DNA from: a virus
Virus record (IMG/VR): IMGVR_UViG_3300035698_029194
Span: 1-32,515 of that record
Direction: 5' to 3' (one strand)
DNA length: 32,515 bases
The notes beneath the pieces were generated by a model. It was not told the origin of the DNA and searched no databases. It saw only the letters and a list, made by a program, of their open reading frames with translations. Shown piece by piece: positions 15,566 to 22,861 of this stretch. Position 1 is the stretch's first letter, and every line of letters begins with the position of its first letter. The translations under genes were made by a program, and so were the position numbers.

Positions 15566-16560
15566 ATTTTTTTTCAAATATTTGGTTAGCAATGGATAAT
15601 TTTTTCTCAAGCAATGAGAAGGAAAGAATAAAAGAACTTGAGAAAAATAATAATTTATTAAATAGTTCTCTCGGACCCATTCAAAAAGAGAATGTTTTAC
15701 TTCTAGAAAAAGTTGGAGAACTAGATAAATTAAATAAACAGCTTGAAGATTTTTTAAAACACAACAATGCGTTTCCAAGTCTTCCATATCCTTTTTATAA
15801 AAACAAAAGTATTTACAAATATGGTTTTCACATTAGTAATGAAAAAGGTTCTTTTTATTTGAAACCATTTTCTGGCGGAAGCCACTTAACAATATCGTCT
15901 TTTTTAGAAGAAATAATAAAAATATCTAATGTAAAAGAAAGTGATGATCCATTAACAGGATTCAATAAAATATTGAATGTTGTTCAAGAAAACACTTCTT
16001 ATACTTTTGATCAAAATCAATGGGGAGAAAAACACTTTGAGAACTGGACACCAAGCATTATAGTTTGGGCAACAAAACAAGATGATTGTGAAAGTGTTGC
16101 TGGTCTTGTTATAAGTGCTTTCTCTTATTATCAATTAACAAGAAATGTTTGGAAAGATTCTTATTCTTTTGTTGGAACTGGTTTATACAATAAACAATAT
16201 GGACATGGATTCCCTTGTTTGTTTTATGGAAATTCAGAAGATATTTTAGAAGACTTATATATTGGAGAAGCAACATTATCAAATAAAAGGAATACAAAAA
16301 AATTAAAAGATTGTAAAAACTATTATTGGTGTAATTGGGGAAACCATAGTTTCATTGACGACTTTAAAGTTGATGAAGATTATGTTTGGTGGAATGAATC
16401 AAGTGCAAAACCATTACGGAGTGAGAAAAGAATGACTGGAAAAAGTATTACAAAAAAAGAGAGGAAACAATTCCTTGTTGAAAACAAGATCGAATTTGAG
16501 AGAAAAAAGAGTTCTATAGAAAGTTTTTGGAAGATGGGAAGCGATGAAAAACGGTGTTAA
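15562..16560 (+). CDS. Transglutaminase-like cysteine protease candidate (possible lysis enzyme)
   Basis: Residues ~20-72 are coiled coil (RIKELEKNNNLLNSS ... LDKLNKQLEDFLK). The C-terminal domain has ENWTPSIIVWATKQDDCESVAG, split here as ENWTPSIIVWA and TKQDDCESVAG. It resembles the W..P..(x)n-GDCE-x-A nucleophile motif of bacterial transglutaminase-like Cys proteinases, with Cys in DDCES. Candidate His are in YGHGFPCLF and GNHSFIDDF, with Asp nearby. The following genes encode small membrane proteins, so the cluster could be a lysis cassette in which this enzyme cleaves host envelope peptides. A virion-maturation protease is an alternative. Confidence 0.55.
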   Translation: MNFFSNIWLAMDNFFSSNEKERIKELEKNNNLLNSSLGPIQKENVLLLEKVGELDKLNKQLEDFLKHNNAFPSLPYPFYKNKSIYKYGFHISNEKGSFYLKPFSGGSHLTISSFLEEIIKISNVKESDDPLTGFNKILNVVQENTSYTFDQNQWGEKHFENWTPSIIVWATKQDDCESVAGLVISAFSYYQLTRNVWKDSYSFVGTGLYNKQYGHGFPCLFYGNSEDILEDLYIGEATLSNKRNTKKLKDCKNYYWCNWGNHSFIDDFKVDEDYVWWNESSAKPLRSEKRMTGKSITKKERKQFLVENKIEFERKKSSIESFWKMGSDEKRC

Positions 16561-16888
16561 ATTGGTAGATACAGAATTACAAGACATCCATGATAAATTG
16601 GATAAAATTGTAGATGTTACAATAGAGATCAGAGTATTAACAGCTGACCAAGAAAGACACTTAAAGAATCTTAATGGTTCTGTAGTTAGACATGAGAAAG
16701 AATTAATAAATGTTTATAAAAAGTTTGATAATCAAAAACAAGGTTGCATGGATATGTTTGGCAAACTCTCCAATAAACTAGATGGAAACACAAAAAACAT
16801 TAATATGTTTAAGGGAGCAATAGCCCTTGTTGGATTTGCATTAACAGTATTATCAGTTTTAACAGCAATAGGAATATTCACAGCTTAA
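16544..16888 (+). CDS. XhlA-like coiled-coil protein with C-terminal membrane segment
   Basis: 114 aa. Residues ~8-85 are helical/coiled coil (ELQDIHDKLDKIVDV ... RHEKELINVYKKF). The C-terminus is one transmembrane helix (GAIALVGFALTVLSVLTAIG). This layout matches XhlA/haemolysin-type and similar lysis-accessory proteins, though it is simple and may arise in unrelated proteins. It overlaps the preceding gene by 17 nt and is followed by two more membrane proteins. Confidence 0.55.
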   Translation: MKNGVKLVDTELQDIHDKLDKIVDVTIEIRVLTADQERHLKNLNGSVVRHEKELINVYKKFDNQKQGCMDMFGKLSNKLDGNTKNINMFKGAIALVGFALTVLSVLTAIGIFTA

Positions 16889-16901
16889 GGAGGTGTGAGG
16901 A

Positions 16902-17195
16902 ATGGATGTAATAATAATTGGTGTGGGAGCTTTGGCAGGTGCCGTAACAGCAGGGATTGGTTACCTAAAAAGTTTTAATATAGATGACAATGGAATAGTT
17001 TGGGAACACGAAGACTTTAAAGGTTGGAAGTTTCTAAAAACAACACTACTTGGTGGAGTAGTTGGTGGTTCAGTTGCTTCAACTGGTTGGACAACAGAAG
17101 CAGTACACGCATTACTATCTGGTATTGGTGCTACACTAATAGTCGAGAATACAGCAAAATGGATTTGGAGAGAAATCGATAATAGATTTCTATAA
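16902..17195 (+). CDS. Small membrane protein, holin candidate
   Basis: GGAGGTG precedes ATG 16902. Of 97 residues, the N-terminus (VIIIGVGALAGAVTAGIGYL) is a transmembrane helix. The middle is soluble (NIDDNGIVWEHEDFKGW), and a second hydrophobic region follows (TLLGGVVGGSVASTGW, LLSGIGATLIVENTA). Two Gly-rich helices, small size and late location fit a holin. There is no family-specific motif. Confidence 0.5.
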   Translation: MDVIIIGVGALAGAVTAGIGYLKSFNIDDNGIVWEHEDFKGWKFLKTTLLGGVVGGSVASTGWTTEAVHALLSGIGATLIVENTAKWIWREIDNRFL

Positions 17196-17239
17196 AATTC
17201 TTTGGTGATTGATGGCTAAACTTTTGGGGAAATGTCTTT

Positions 17240-17380
17240 ATGCTTTACAGCAATATCCTCTTTTATATACTTTTTTTAGTCATACTCATCTTAATTGGGT
17301 TTCTTTGGTATTATTATAAAAAATCAAAAGAAAAACCTTTTATACTTAGCATGTTCACAAAAAATGTCGAGAGGGGGTGA
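17240..17380 (+). CDS. Single-pass membrane micro-protein, 46 aa
   Basis: The frame from ATG 17240 to TGA 17380 encodes a strongly hydrophobic helix (ILFYILFLVILILIGFLWYYY) followed by a Lys-rich tail (KKSKEKPF), a clear membrane anchor with a positive C-terminal side. SD-like GGGGA lies 9 nt upstream. Its end supplies the SD (GAGGGGGTGA) for the next gene. A competing ATG at 17212 opens a less convincing 35-codon frame. Likely part of the lysis-like membrane gene group. Confidence 0.5.
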   Translation: MLYSNILFYILFLVILILIGFLWYYYKKSKEKPFILSMFTKNVERG

Positions 17381-17386
17381 AATAGT

Positions 17387-17572
17387 ATGTGGAAATTTGT
17401 TGAAGATATTGTAGAAAAAGCATCAGAAGCAACTTGGACTGTAGCAAAAGCATTAGGAGTTCTTGCTACTGCTGGATTAGTATTGTTATTCGCAAAAGTT
17501 GGCGTAGACGTAGCAATAGAAATATTCACCAAAGGTGTTGATGCAGTTAATTATGTCCTTGCATTATTGTAA
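17387..17572 (+). CDS. Small membrane protein, 61 aa
   Basis: A strong SD (GGGGGTGA) precedes ATG 17387. An amphipathic N-terminus (MWKFVEDIVEKASEATW) is followed by one hydrophobic helix (ALGVLATAGLVLLFAKVGV) and a shorter hydrophobic end. It is the last rightward gene before the terminator. A lysis or envelope-active role is possible; no family recognised. Confidence 0.6.
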   Translation: MWKFVEDIVEKASEATWTVAKALGVLATAGLVLLFAKVGVDVAIEIFTKGVDAVNYVLALL

Positions 17573-17652
17573 ATAATTCAAGACACTAATTGACGGGAGG
17601 GAAGGGCGGTAATTATTAATAAAGTTAAAAACAGTTAAAAAAAGAAAGTATA

Positions 17653-17686
17653 AAGGGCTGAAATATTAACCTCAGCCCTTCTTTTT
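17653..17686. terminator. Bidirectional hairpin terminator between converging operons
   Basis: AAGGGCTGA (17653-17661) pairs perfectly with TCAGCCCTT (17672-17680) across a 10-nt loop. On the + strand CTTTTTGTTTT follows. On the - strand the sequence after the stem has a CTTTCTTTTTTT run. It lies exactly between the rightward late block and the leftward replication block. Confidence 0.8.
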
Positions 17687-17693
17687 GTTTTAT

Positions 17694-17891
17694 TTACTCC
17701 TTTAACCTAACCTTTTTGCCTTCTTTTGGTATATATGTTACTTTTATGAATGCTTTTCCGCTTGGAGAAGAAACAAATTCATCTCTTAGGAACTCCCCAT
17801 CGGTTTCCTCAAGAAACTTGTTCTCTTCGTTTACAGCATCTTGTATCCCTGAACGAATATCAACCTCTATTATTTGAACTCTTTCTTTCAT
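17694..17891 (-). CDS. Small hypothetical protein, 65 aa
   Basis: AGGAGGTG is placed well before the ATG at 17891. The protein is acidic and compact (VQIIEVDIRSGIQDAVNEEN, then FIKVTYIPKEGKK). No family recognised. It is the last gene of the leftward block and shares spacing and SD strength with the two upstream small genes, probably one transcript. Confidence 0.62.
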   Translation of the reverse strand: MKERVQIIEVDIRSGIQDAVNEENKFLEETDGEFLRDEFVSSPSGKAFIKVTYIPKEGKKVRLKE

Positions 17892-17902
17892 TTCAACACC
17901 TC

Positions 17903-18112
17903 CTATAACCCGAGAAACTTATTCAAGGTTTCTGAACTCAACATTTTCTCTGTTTCTTCCAATATTTTTTCTTTCAATATTTCTCTTAACTTTGCCCTAG
18001 TTTTTGTTTGAATATCACTGAAAGGAATTAATACATCCCTTATTACTGACTCGTTTGTTATTTTTTTATTTGCTTGTAATGTTATTATCAAATCCTTTTC
18101 TTCTACTACCAT
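17903..18112 (-). CDS. Small hypothetical protein, 69 aa
   Basis: AGGAGGT precedes the ATG at 18112. The sequence has a beta-like start (EEKDLIITLQANK) and a long charged helix (TRAKLREILKEKILEETEKML). No family recognised and no membrane segment or Cys motif. The short spacing to its neighbours indicates co-transcription. Confidence 0.6.
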   Translation of the reverse strand: MVVEEKDLIITLQANKKITNESVIRDVLIPFSDIQTKTRAKLREILKEKILEETEKMLSSETLNKFLGL

Positions 18113-18124
18113 TTGTATTACCTC

Positions 18125-18331
18125 CTATTTTTTCTTTTTATTTGGTGGACTTCCCCAATTTTCACTATTACACATAGGACAAACTGGTTTTTTTACTGCG
18201 TGCATTAATAGATATATCCAACCAAAAATACCTAATGCCCAAAAACTAATAACGAGCAAAATAATGAAAGCAAGCCAATTTAGTTCTTTTTTTGGTGTTA
18301 CCATTTTTTCACAATTCATACAATATAACAT
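18125..18331 (-). CDS. Membrane-inserted zinc-ribbon protein (LITAF-like layout), 68 aa
   Basis: GGGAGGTGA precedes the ATG at 18331. The N-terminal CMNC and C-terminal CPMC form two halves of a possible zinc knuckle. Between them sits a hydrophobic region (LAFIILLVISFWALGIFGWIYLL). The C-x2-C, hydrophobic insert, C-x2-C layout matches LITAF-type proteins, in which zinc binding brings the hydrophobic part onto the membrane face. This is analogy only; homology would need a profile search. The C-terminus is poly-Lys. Confidence 0.6.
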   Translation of the reverse strand: MLYCMNCEKMVTPKKELNWLAFIILLVISFWALGIFGWIYLLMHAVKKPVCPMCNSENWGSPPNKKKK

Positions 18332-18344
18332 TCTTTCACCTCCC

Positions 18345-19775
18345 TTAAATATATTTCATAACATTCTTTTTTATTACCGCTTCGGATATTGCTTGTTTAT
18401 CATCCAGTGCCTGTAAAACTTTTTCCTCTATTGTATTTCTTGCAACAAGATCATAAACAAATACAGTATTCTTTTGCCCACTTCTGTGTGCACGACTAAG
18501 GGCTTGTTGTCTATCAGCGGGAACCCAAGGATTGTTAAGAAAAATAACGTGGTTAGCTTCTTGAAGATTCAAACCAACTCCTCCTGTCATTGTTTGTATA
18601 AGGAAAACTCTTTTGTTTGGATCCTCTTTAAAATACTTTAACTGATTTTCTCTATCCTTTATTTCTCCCCAAAGTCTTGAAAAATCAATATTTTCTTGTT
18701 CAAGCCTTCCAGCAAGATCCTTTAATGCTTTTGTAAAATCGCAGAACACAAGAATCTTATCGCTCCCTTGATTTATAATACTCTGTATTAGAGAAACACA
18801 TTCATCAGCTTTTGTGCTAGATTCTCCCATTGTTAATTGATCTCTCTGTATTTCAACATTCTTAGTGTTGCTCCACTTTAAACAAATTTCTCCATTACAT
18901 AAAACACGAAGCAAAACAAGTTCTCCCATGAAATTGTATTCCATGTCATTAGGATACAGTTTTGCCATATCCTTTTTTTCCTCAACAATGCTTTTTATTT
19001 TCTCATAAAACATTTTTTCTTTATTGTTAAGATCAATCCAAATACGCTCTTCAACAACTTTGGGAAGATCCTTTAAAACTTCTTCTCTTGTTCTTCTAAT
19101 ATAGAATGGCTTTATTTTTTCTTTTAATTGTTCAAGATTCTTGTGATCAACAACTTTCTCGAAAAAGTTTCCACCCATGTTAAATAATTTGGTAACCAAA
19201 AAATCCTCTTTAAATCTTTTGTATCCACCAAGAACAAGAGGATTAAGAAACTCAAAAATAGAGAACAAGTCTCCGACCATATTTCTTATTGGTGTTCCAG
19301 TCAAAATTATTTTTCTTTTTGTTTTCAACATTTTTGCATACTTTGATGTTTTACTAAAAGAATTTTTTATTCTTTGAACCTCGTCAAGAACAACAACATC
19401 CCATTTATGGTCAAAGGGGTGATCATCGAATCTCAATAACTCATAATTAATAATTTTTATTCTTTCTCTTCCTTTCCAAAGTTCTTCCCGTTTCTTTTTT
19501 GCCCCCTCAATTATTGCTGCACGCATGTGAGAAAACTTTTCTATTTCTTCAAGCCATTGCTTCTTTAAAGAGTTAGGACAAACAATTAAAACATGAGTTG
19601 CTTTACCTTTTTCTTTTAAAACATTTAATCCGGCGATAGTCATTATTGTATTATGCATGTATATATCATTACCAAGATAACTATGGTATTTTTCAACTTC
19701 TAAATCATAAACAAAAGCTTCAGAATCAATTTCTTCTATCGATACTATTTTTTCATTAGTAATTATCTTAGTCAT
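18345..19775 (-). CDS. C-intein + C-part of SNF2-type helicase
   Basis: The ATG at 19775 is preferred over GTG 19784 because AGGTG sits 7 nt before it; it overlaps the upstream ORF as ATGACTAA. Residues 1-42 are a C-intein ending VYDLEVEKYHSYLGNDIYMHN. Thr43 starts the C-extein TIMTIAGLNVL, the continuation of Walker A. SNF2 motifs follow: LDEVQRIKN (II), LTGTPIRN (III), FLIQTMTGGVGLNL (V), ALSRAHRSGQKN (VI). The joined helicase would be about 550 aa. A role in remodelling or branch migration at virus forks is likely. Confidence 0.88.
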   Translation of the reverse strand: MTKIITNEKIVSIEEIDSEAFVYDLEVEKYHSYLGNDIYMHNTIMTIAGLNVLKEKGKATHVLIVCPNSLKKQWLEEIEKFSHMRAAIIEGAKKKREELWKGRERIKIINYELLRFDDHPFDHKWDVVVLDEVQRIKNSFSKTSKYAKMLKTKRKIILTGTPIRNMVGDLFSIFEFLNPLVLGGYKRFKEDFLVTKLFNMGGNFFEKVVDHKNLEQLKEKIKPFYIRRTREEVLKDLPKVVEERIWIDLNNKEKMFYEKIKSIVEEKKDMAKLYPNDMEYNFMGELVLLRVLCNGEICLKWSNTKNVEIQRDQLTMGESSTKADECVSLIQSIINQGSDKILVFCDFTKALKDLAGRLEQENIDFSRLWGEIKDRENQLKYFKEDPNKRVFLIQTMTGGVGLNLQEANHVIFLNNPWVPADRQQALSRAHRSGQKNTVFVYDLVARNTIEEKVLQALDDKQAISEAVIKKNVMKYI

Positions 19776-20772
19776 GAATAGCACCTTTTATTAAGTTCTG
19801 TATTAGTTTAATATTCTTTTCTATTTCAATATTAGAAAAATAAAAAATTCTCCAACCTCTTTCTCTAAGAAAACTTATTTTTTTTGTATCTCTTGTACCT
19901 ACTTCTATACCAATTTTTCTTTTTTGTATACCAAAATCAATCTTATATCCTACAGGATATCTTTTCGGATTTTTAATTTTGTTTATTCTTGATGAAAAAT
20001 TTGTTTTTACACAACATTGATATTCAAAACCCAGAGGTTTAAAAATACTATTAGCTTTTTCCTCTGTTTTACTTATTATACCATTACCACCTTTACTATT
20101 TCCTTTTGATCCATCTAAAGGAAGTTTACCATATTTTTTAAGATTAGTTTTTCTCCACTTTTTTATGGCATTATTCTTCTTCATACCTTTTTTCGTTGCT
20201 ACACTTATTTTTTCTCTCAAATTATTTGATTTTTCCATACCATAGAATTCTAAATAACTTTTGCCTTTCTTAGTACTATCATGTGTCTTTGACCATTTTA
20301 TTCGAGATTTAGAAATATTTTTCCTATGTTCTATTGTAAATCTTTTTCCTTTCTTTGTCTTACTAATTTTATTTCTTCTTTCCTTTTCTTTCTTTTTTGT
20401 TTTTGCAACCCCACCCATAATTAGTCTAGAACCAAGAACAAAATCTCCGACAGACAATTTTGAAGATTCCACCCAATTATTTCTTGAAAACAATTTATGT
20501 TTTTTAGTTACAATTATTTCTTTTCCAGATTCAAATTTTATTTTTAGAATCTTTTCCTTTATTTTTTGTCTAAATAATCTTTTTACATTTCCTGTAACTA
20601 CGTTTCCTTTTGAATCTATAGACTCTATTTTTATTTGTTTTTTTGGTATTACCCAAATTTCTCCATTCTCCTCTCTTTCACCATTAAAATTTTCATCAAA
20701 TAATTCTTTTATTTGGATTTTCTTTTTCTCTCCTTTGTTACGGCATCTAATAATAGTACTCCCACTACAACA
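19650..20772 (-). mobile_element. Split intein with internal endonuclease (helicase gene)
   Basis: The element spans from the TGT of Cys1 (20772-20770) to the AAT of the terminal Asn (19652-19650). The +1 residue is Thr. Excision joins GVGK to TIMTIAG and so rebuilds Walker A. P-loop Lys/Thr is a known favoured intein site. The ORF break lies directly after the endonuclease domain. Confidence 0.86.
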
Positions 20773-21120
20773 TTTCCCAACTCCCATATCATGGAATAAT
20801 GCAAAAGAATCGTGATTAATTATTGCATTTGCTCCTTCTCTCTGAAAATCATAAAGGGGGAACTTTAAACCAAAATCACTTATTTGTTCTTTTGGTTTCA
20901 AAAACATTTCTGCATAACTATTATCCAAAATATAATCAATTCCCTTTTCTACAAGAATTGGAATAAAGTGTTCTTGCAAATCAGATAAACCTATTGTCCA
21001 CACTTGTTTTCTAGGATTCCATCTTCTATTGTCTGTGTATTCCTTAATGATGTGAACAATTTTTGGATCGTATGGGAAACGGATTGTTACCGCTCCTTCC
21101 TCATAACTTATTGAAATCAT
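19768..21120 (-). CDS. N-part of SNF2-type helicase + N-intein + endonuclease
   Basis: Residues 1-116 are the N-extein: an N-terminal beta domain, a Q-motif-like FPLYDFQREGANAI, and HDMGVGK (Walker A up to Lys). Intein block A starts at Cys117 (20772) as CCSGSTII; block B contains VTKKHKLFSRNNW. From about residue 230 comes a basic NUMOD-like region (RFTIEHRKNISKSR, LREKISVATKKG). Then a PD-(D/E)XK-type domain with KIDFGIQ and IGIEVGT, and an end (ERGWRIFYFS) reminiscent of Vsr/DUF559. It terminates before any C-intein, and the next ORF supplies one. Start ATG 21120 has TTGGTGATTAA and a TATA box upstream. Confidence 0.87.
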   Translation of the reverse strand: MISISYEEGAVTIRFPYDPKIVHIIKEYTDNRRWNPRKQVWTIGLSDLQEHFIPILVEKGIDYILDNSYAEMFLKPKEQISDFGLKFPLYDFQREGANAIINHDSFALFHDMGVGKCCSGSTIIRCRNKGEKKKIQIKELFDENFNGEREENGEIWVIPKKQIKIESIDSKGNVVTGNVKRLFRQKIKEKILKIKFESGKEIIVTKKHKLFSRNNWVESSKLSVGDFVLGSRLIMGGVAKTKKKEKERRNKISKTKKGKRFTIEHRKNISKSRIKWSKTHDSTKKGKSYLEFYGMEKSNNLREKISVATKKGMKKNNAIKKWRKTNLKKYGKLPLDGSKGNSKGGNGIISKTEEKANSIFKPLGFEYQCCVKTNFSSRINKIKNPKRYPVGYKIDFGIQKRKIGIEVGTRDTKKISFLRERGWRIFYFSNIEIEKNIKLIQNLIKGAIHD

Positions 21121-21149
21121 TTAATCACCAATAATATCATTGTTAAAAA

Positions 21150-21164
21150 AGCTTTTAAATATAA
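21150..21164 (-). promoter_or_regulatory. TATA-box promoter before the helicase gene
   Basis: On the - strand the sequence TTATATTTAAAAGCT lies in the short gap between the ERCC4 gene stop and the helicase ATG. The TATA box would place the start about 12 nt before ATG 21120, allowing extra transcription of the helicase and small genes. Confidence 0.55.
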
Positions 21165-21167
21165 CTT

Positions 21168-21815
21168 TTAGGTAAATACTTTTTTTAGTGCTTTACACTC
21201 CTTTTCATATAACCCTTTTACCTTAAACTTGTTCAAAGAAAGTGCGTTTTGCACCTCAATAAAGCTTGGATAGACCTCTTTTATCTTTTTAGCCCTAACA
21301 ATTGATATTCTTGGAACACAAGTTAGAACACTTAAATAAATATCTTCGCCAGTTTGTTGTCGCCTAAGAATCTCTTGCATAACATTTTTTCCATCATTTG
21401 TTTTCTCAATAATTTTTTTAATAATTTTTGCATATTGTTGAAGATTATCAACATGAAGTATTTTAACATTGTGTCTGACAGCAACACTTGCTAGCATCCC
21501 AAGTCGTTGCTCTAAAGTGAAGTGCTTCATTCCAGTAAAGTGAAGGTTTGCAAAACTACCATGAATAATTAAATACTTGTTATCATAATTATTATCCATG
21601 TCAATTAATTGTTCTCTCAAGTGTCCACTTCTCATACTTTGAACAAAATCACCAACCTCTTTCCTCTCAAAAACTATTGTCTTGTCCTTGTCTTCATACA
21701 AAGCATCTCCTATTTTTAGATTCTTTGTTTCACATGTTACACCAACTTTTTCAAAAATATTGAAAAGCTTTGGATGGTGAACAAATTCATTCTTGTCTAC
21801 TTGTAGATTTTCCAA
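21168..21815 (-). CDS. ERCC4/XPF-family nuclease
   Basis: The start is TTG 21815, with GAGAGGTG 6 nt upstream, overlapping the primase end by 19 nt. ERKEVGDF at residues 50-57 is the ERKxxxD catalytic motif of XPF/Mus81 nucleases. The C-terminus (YLSVLTCVPRISIVRAKKI onward) is a helix-hairpin-helix DNA-binding pair. No helicase domain is present, as in short archaeal/viral forms. It would cut branched DNA made during replication or recombination, beside primase, Cas4-like nuclease and SNF2 helicase. Confidence 0.83.
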   Translation of the reverse strand: MENLQVDKNEFVHHPKLFNIFEKVGVTCETKNLKIGDALYEDKDKTIVFERKEVGDFVQSMRSGHLREQLIDMDNNYDNKYLIIHGSFANLHFTGMKHFTLEQRLGMLASVAVRHNVKILHVDNLQQYAKIIKKIIEKTNDGKNVMQEILRRQQTGEDIYLSVLTCVPRISIVRAKKIKEVYPSFIEVQNALSLNKFKVKGLYEKECKALKKVFT

Positions 21816-22861
21816 TTCTTACACCTCTCTTCTCCTGGATGTGGACAAAGTCCATTCCTTTTTAAATTCTCGCAAGAAGGAAACAATGCTTTGCTTCTTC
21901 CGTGACTAGTATAAAGTCTCTTAGGCAAATCTTCTCCAGAACCATTATGTCCTGGAGAACGAAGTCTTGTGCAACGATGAATAAATTCTTCATTGCTCAA
22001 GTATTTTCTCAAGATATCAATTGTTTCACTTAACAAGTATCCTTTATCTCTAAAATAACAAATAGCGTGTCTTCCCTTGTCGTATCCCATGTGATCCTCT
22101 TGAAGCCATATTGCTACACAATCAGGAAGACCTTTTAAAAAAACATCATTATCTATTTTTATTTTTGTATCACCAGTCATCTCTGGTATATTATATTCCT
22201 CTACTTTTTCTGAATCAAAACTTTTTATACTGAATCCTTTTTCTCCATAAAAAATATATACTGGATTCTTTTCTCTGTCCTTTGCTTTCTTTTTTATTTC
22301 CTCATACGACATTTTTTCAAGCATCTCGCTTGTGACTGGAATACACCATCGTCTTCTCTTAACATTCCATGTTCCTGGAAGAGTAGCATGCTGATCTATT
22401 TTTCCAATACATTTCTCATCAAGGTTTGCTTTCTTTCCATCACCAATAAGGAATCCCATTTTTTTGGATATAAATTCTTGAGCTCCCCTTATTGCTGATC
22501 TAGGATTCTTTAATCCTTTAAAGTCTTCTGTAGCTAAATACAAGTGAAATCCAGCACCAGAGAAAAGAATAAAGTGCTTATAGTTTTTTTCTTGTAAAAT
22601 ATCGTGCATTTTTTTGCAATCACTTAAACAAGTTTCTGGATTATCGAAATCAAAAAATAGTTTATCCACTAAAAGATTTTTCTCATCTTCCTCAGGGTTT
22701 CCAATATAATTGTATATACTTGTAAAAACCCTTTCCAATCCATTATAGTTTTCTACTTCTCTGGTAAATTCTTCAAGATTATTCACAACTCTCCTGTGCG
22801 GGAAAGTTTGCCTAGGAAACTTATTGAATGCACACATTATGTTTCCTGGATACCAGTTCAT
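21797..22861 (-). CDS. Archaeo-eukaryotic primase with PriL-like C-terminus
   Basis: 354 aa; ATG overlaps the upstream stop (ATGA). PriS catalytic elements: FFDFDNPE (DFD 71-73), FSGAGFHLYL (101-110, the S-x-x-x-H loop), and IDQHATLPGTWNVKRR with Asp156. The C-terminal ~60 residues carry Cys297, 330, 339 and 347 (FPSCENL, GLCPHPGEERC), a layout like the Fe-S or zinc region of PriL. So one polypeptide may combine catalytic and regulatory parts. It would lay primers for the family B polymerase upstream in the operon. Confidence 0.8.
   Translation of the reverse strand: MNWYPGNIMCAFNKFPRQTFPHRRVVNNLEEFTREVENYNGLERVFTSIYNYIGNPEEDEKNLLVDKLFFDFDNPETCLSDCKKMHDILQEKNYKHFILFSGAGFHLYLATEDFKGLKNPRSAIRGAQEFISKKMGFLIGDGKKANLDEKCIGKIDQHATLPGTWNVKRRRWCIPVTSEMLEKMSYEEIKKKAKDREKNPVYIFYGEKGFSIKSFDSEKVEEYNIPEMTGDTKIKIDNDVFLKGLPDCVAIWLQEDHMGYDKGRHAICYFRDKGYLLSETIDILRKYLSNEEFIHRCTRLRSPGHNGSGEDLPKRLYTSHGRSKALFPSCENLKRNGLCPHPGEERCKNWKIYK

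Noticed and set aside
17212-17319. 35-codon frame from ATG 17212
   Set aside because: Although TTTGGTGATT precedes it, the sequence is not protein-like; the overlapping frame from 17240 encodes a clear membrane helix with a basic tail.
17573-17693. Replication origin at the convergence of the two blocks
   Set aside because: Only a terminator hairpin and AT-rich sequence are seen; there are no iterons or initiator sites, and convergence points are usually termination zones.
18345-21120. Helicase as a broken pseudogene
   Set aside because: All intein and helicase motifs are intact, and the break falls exactly after the nuclease with an SD and ATG for the C-half, so trans-splicing explains it better.
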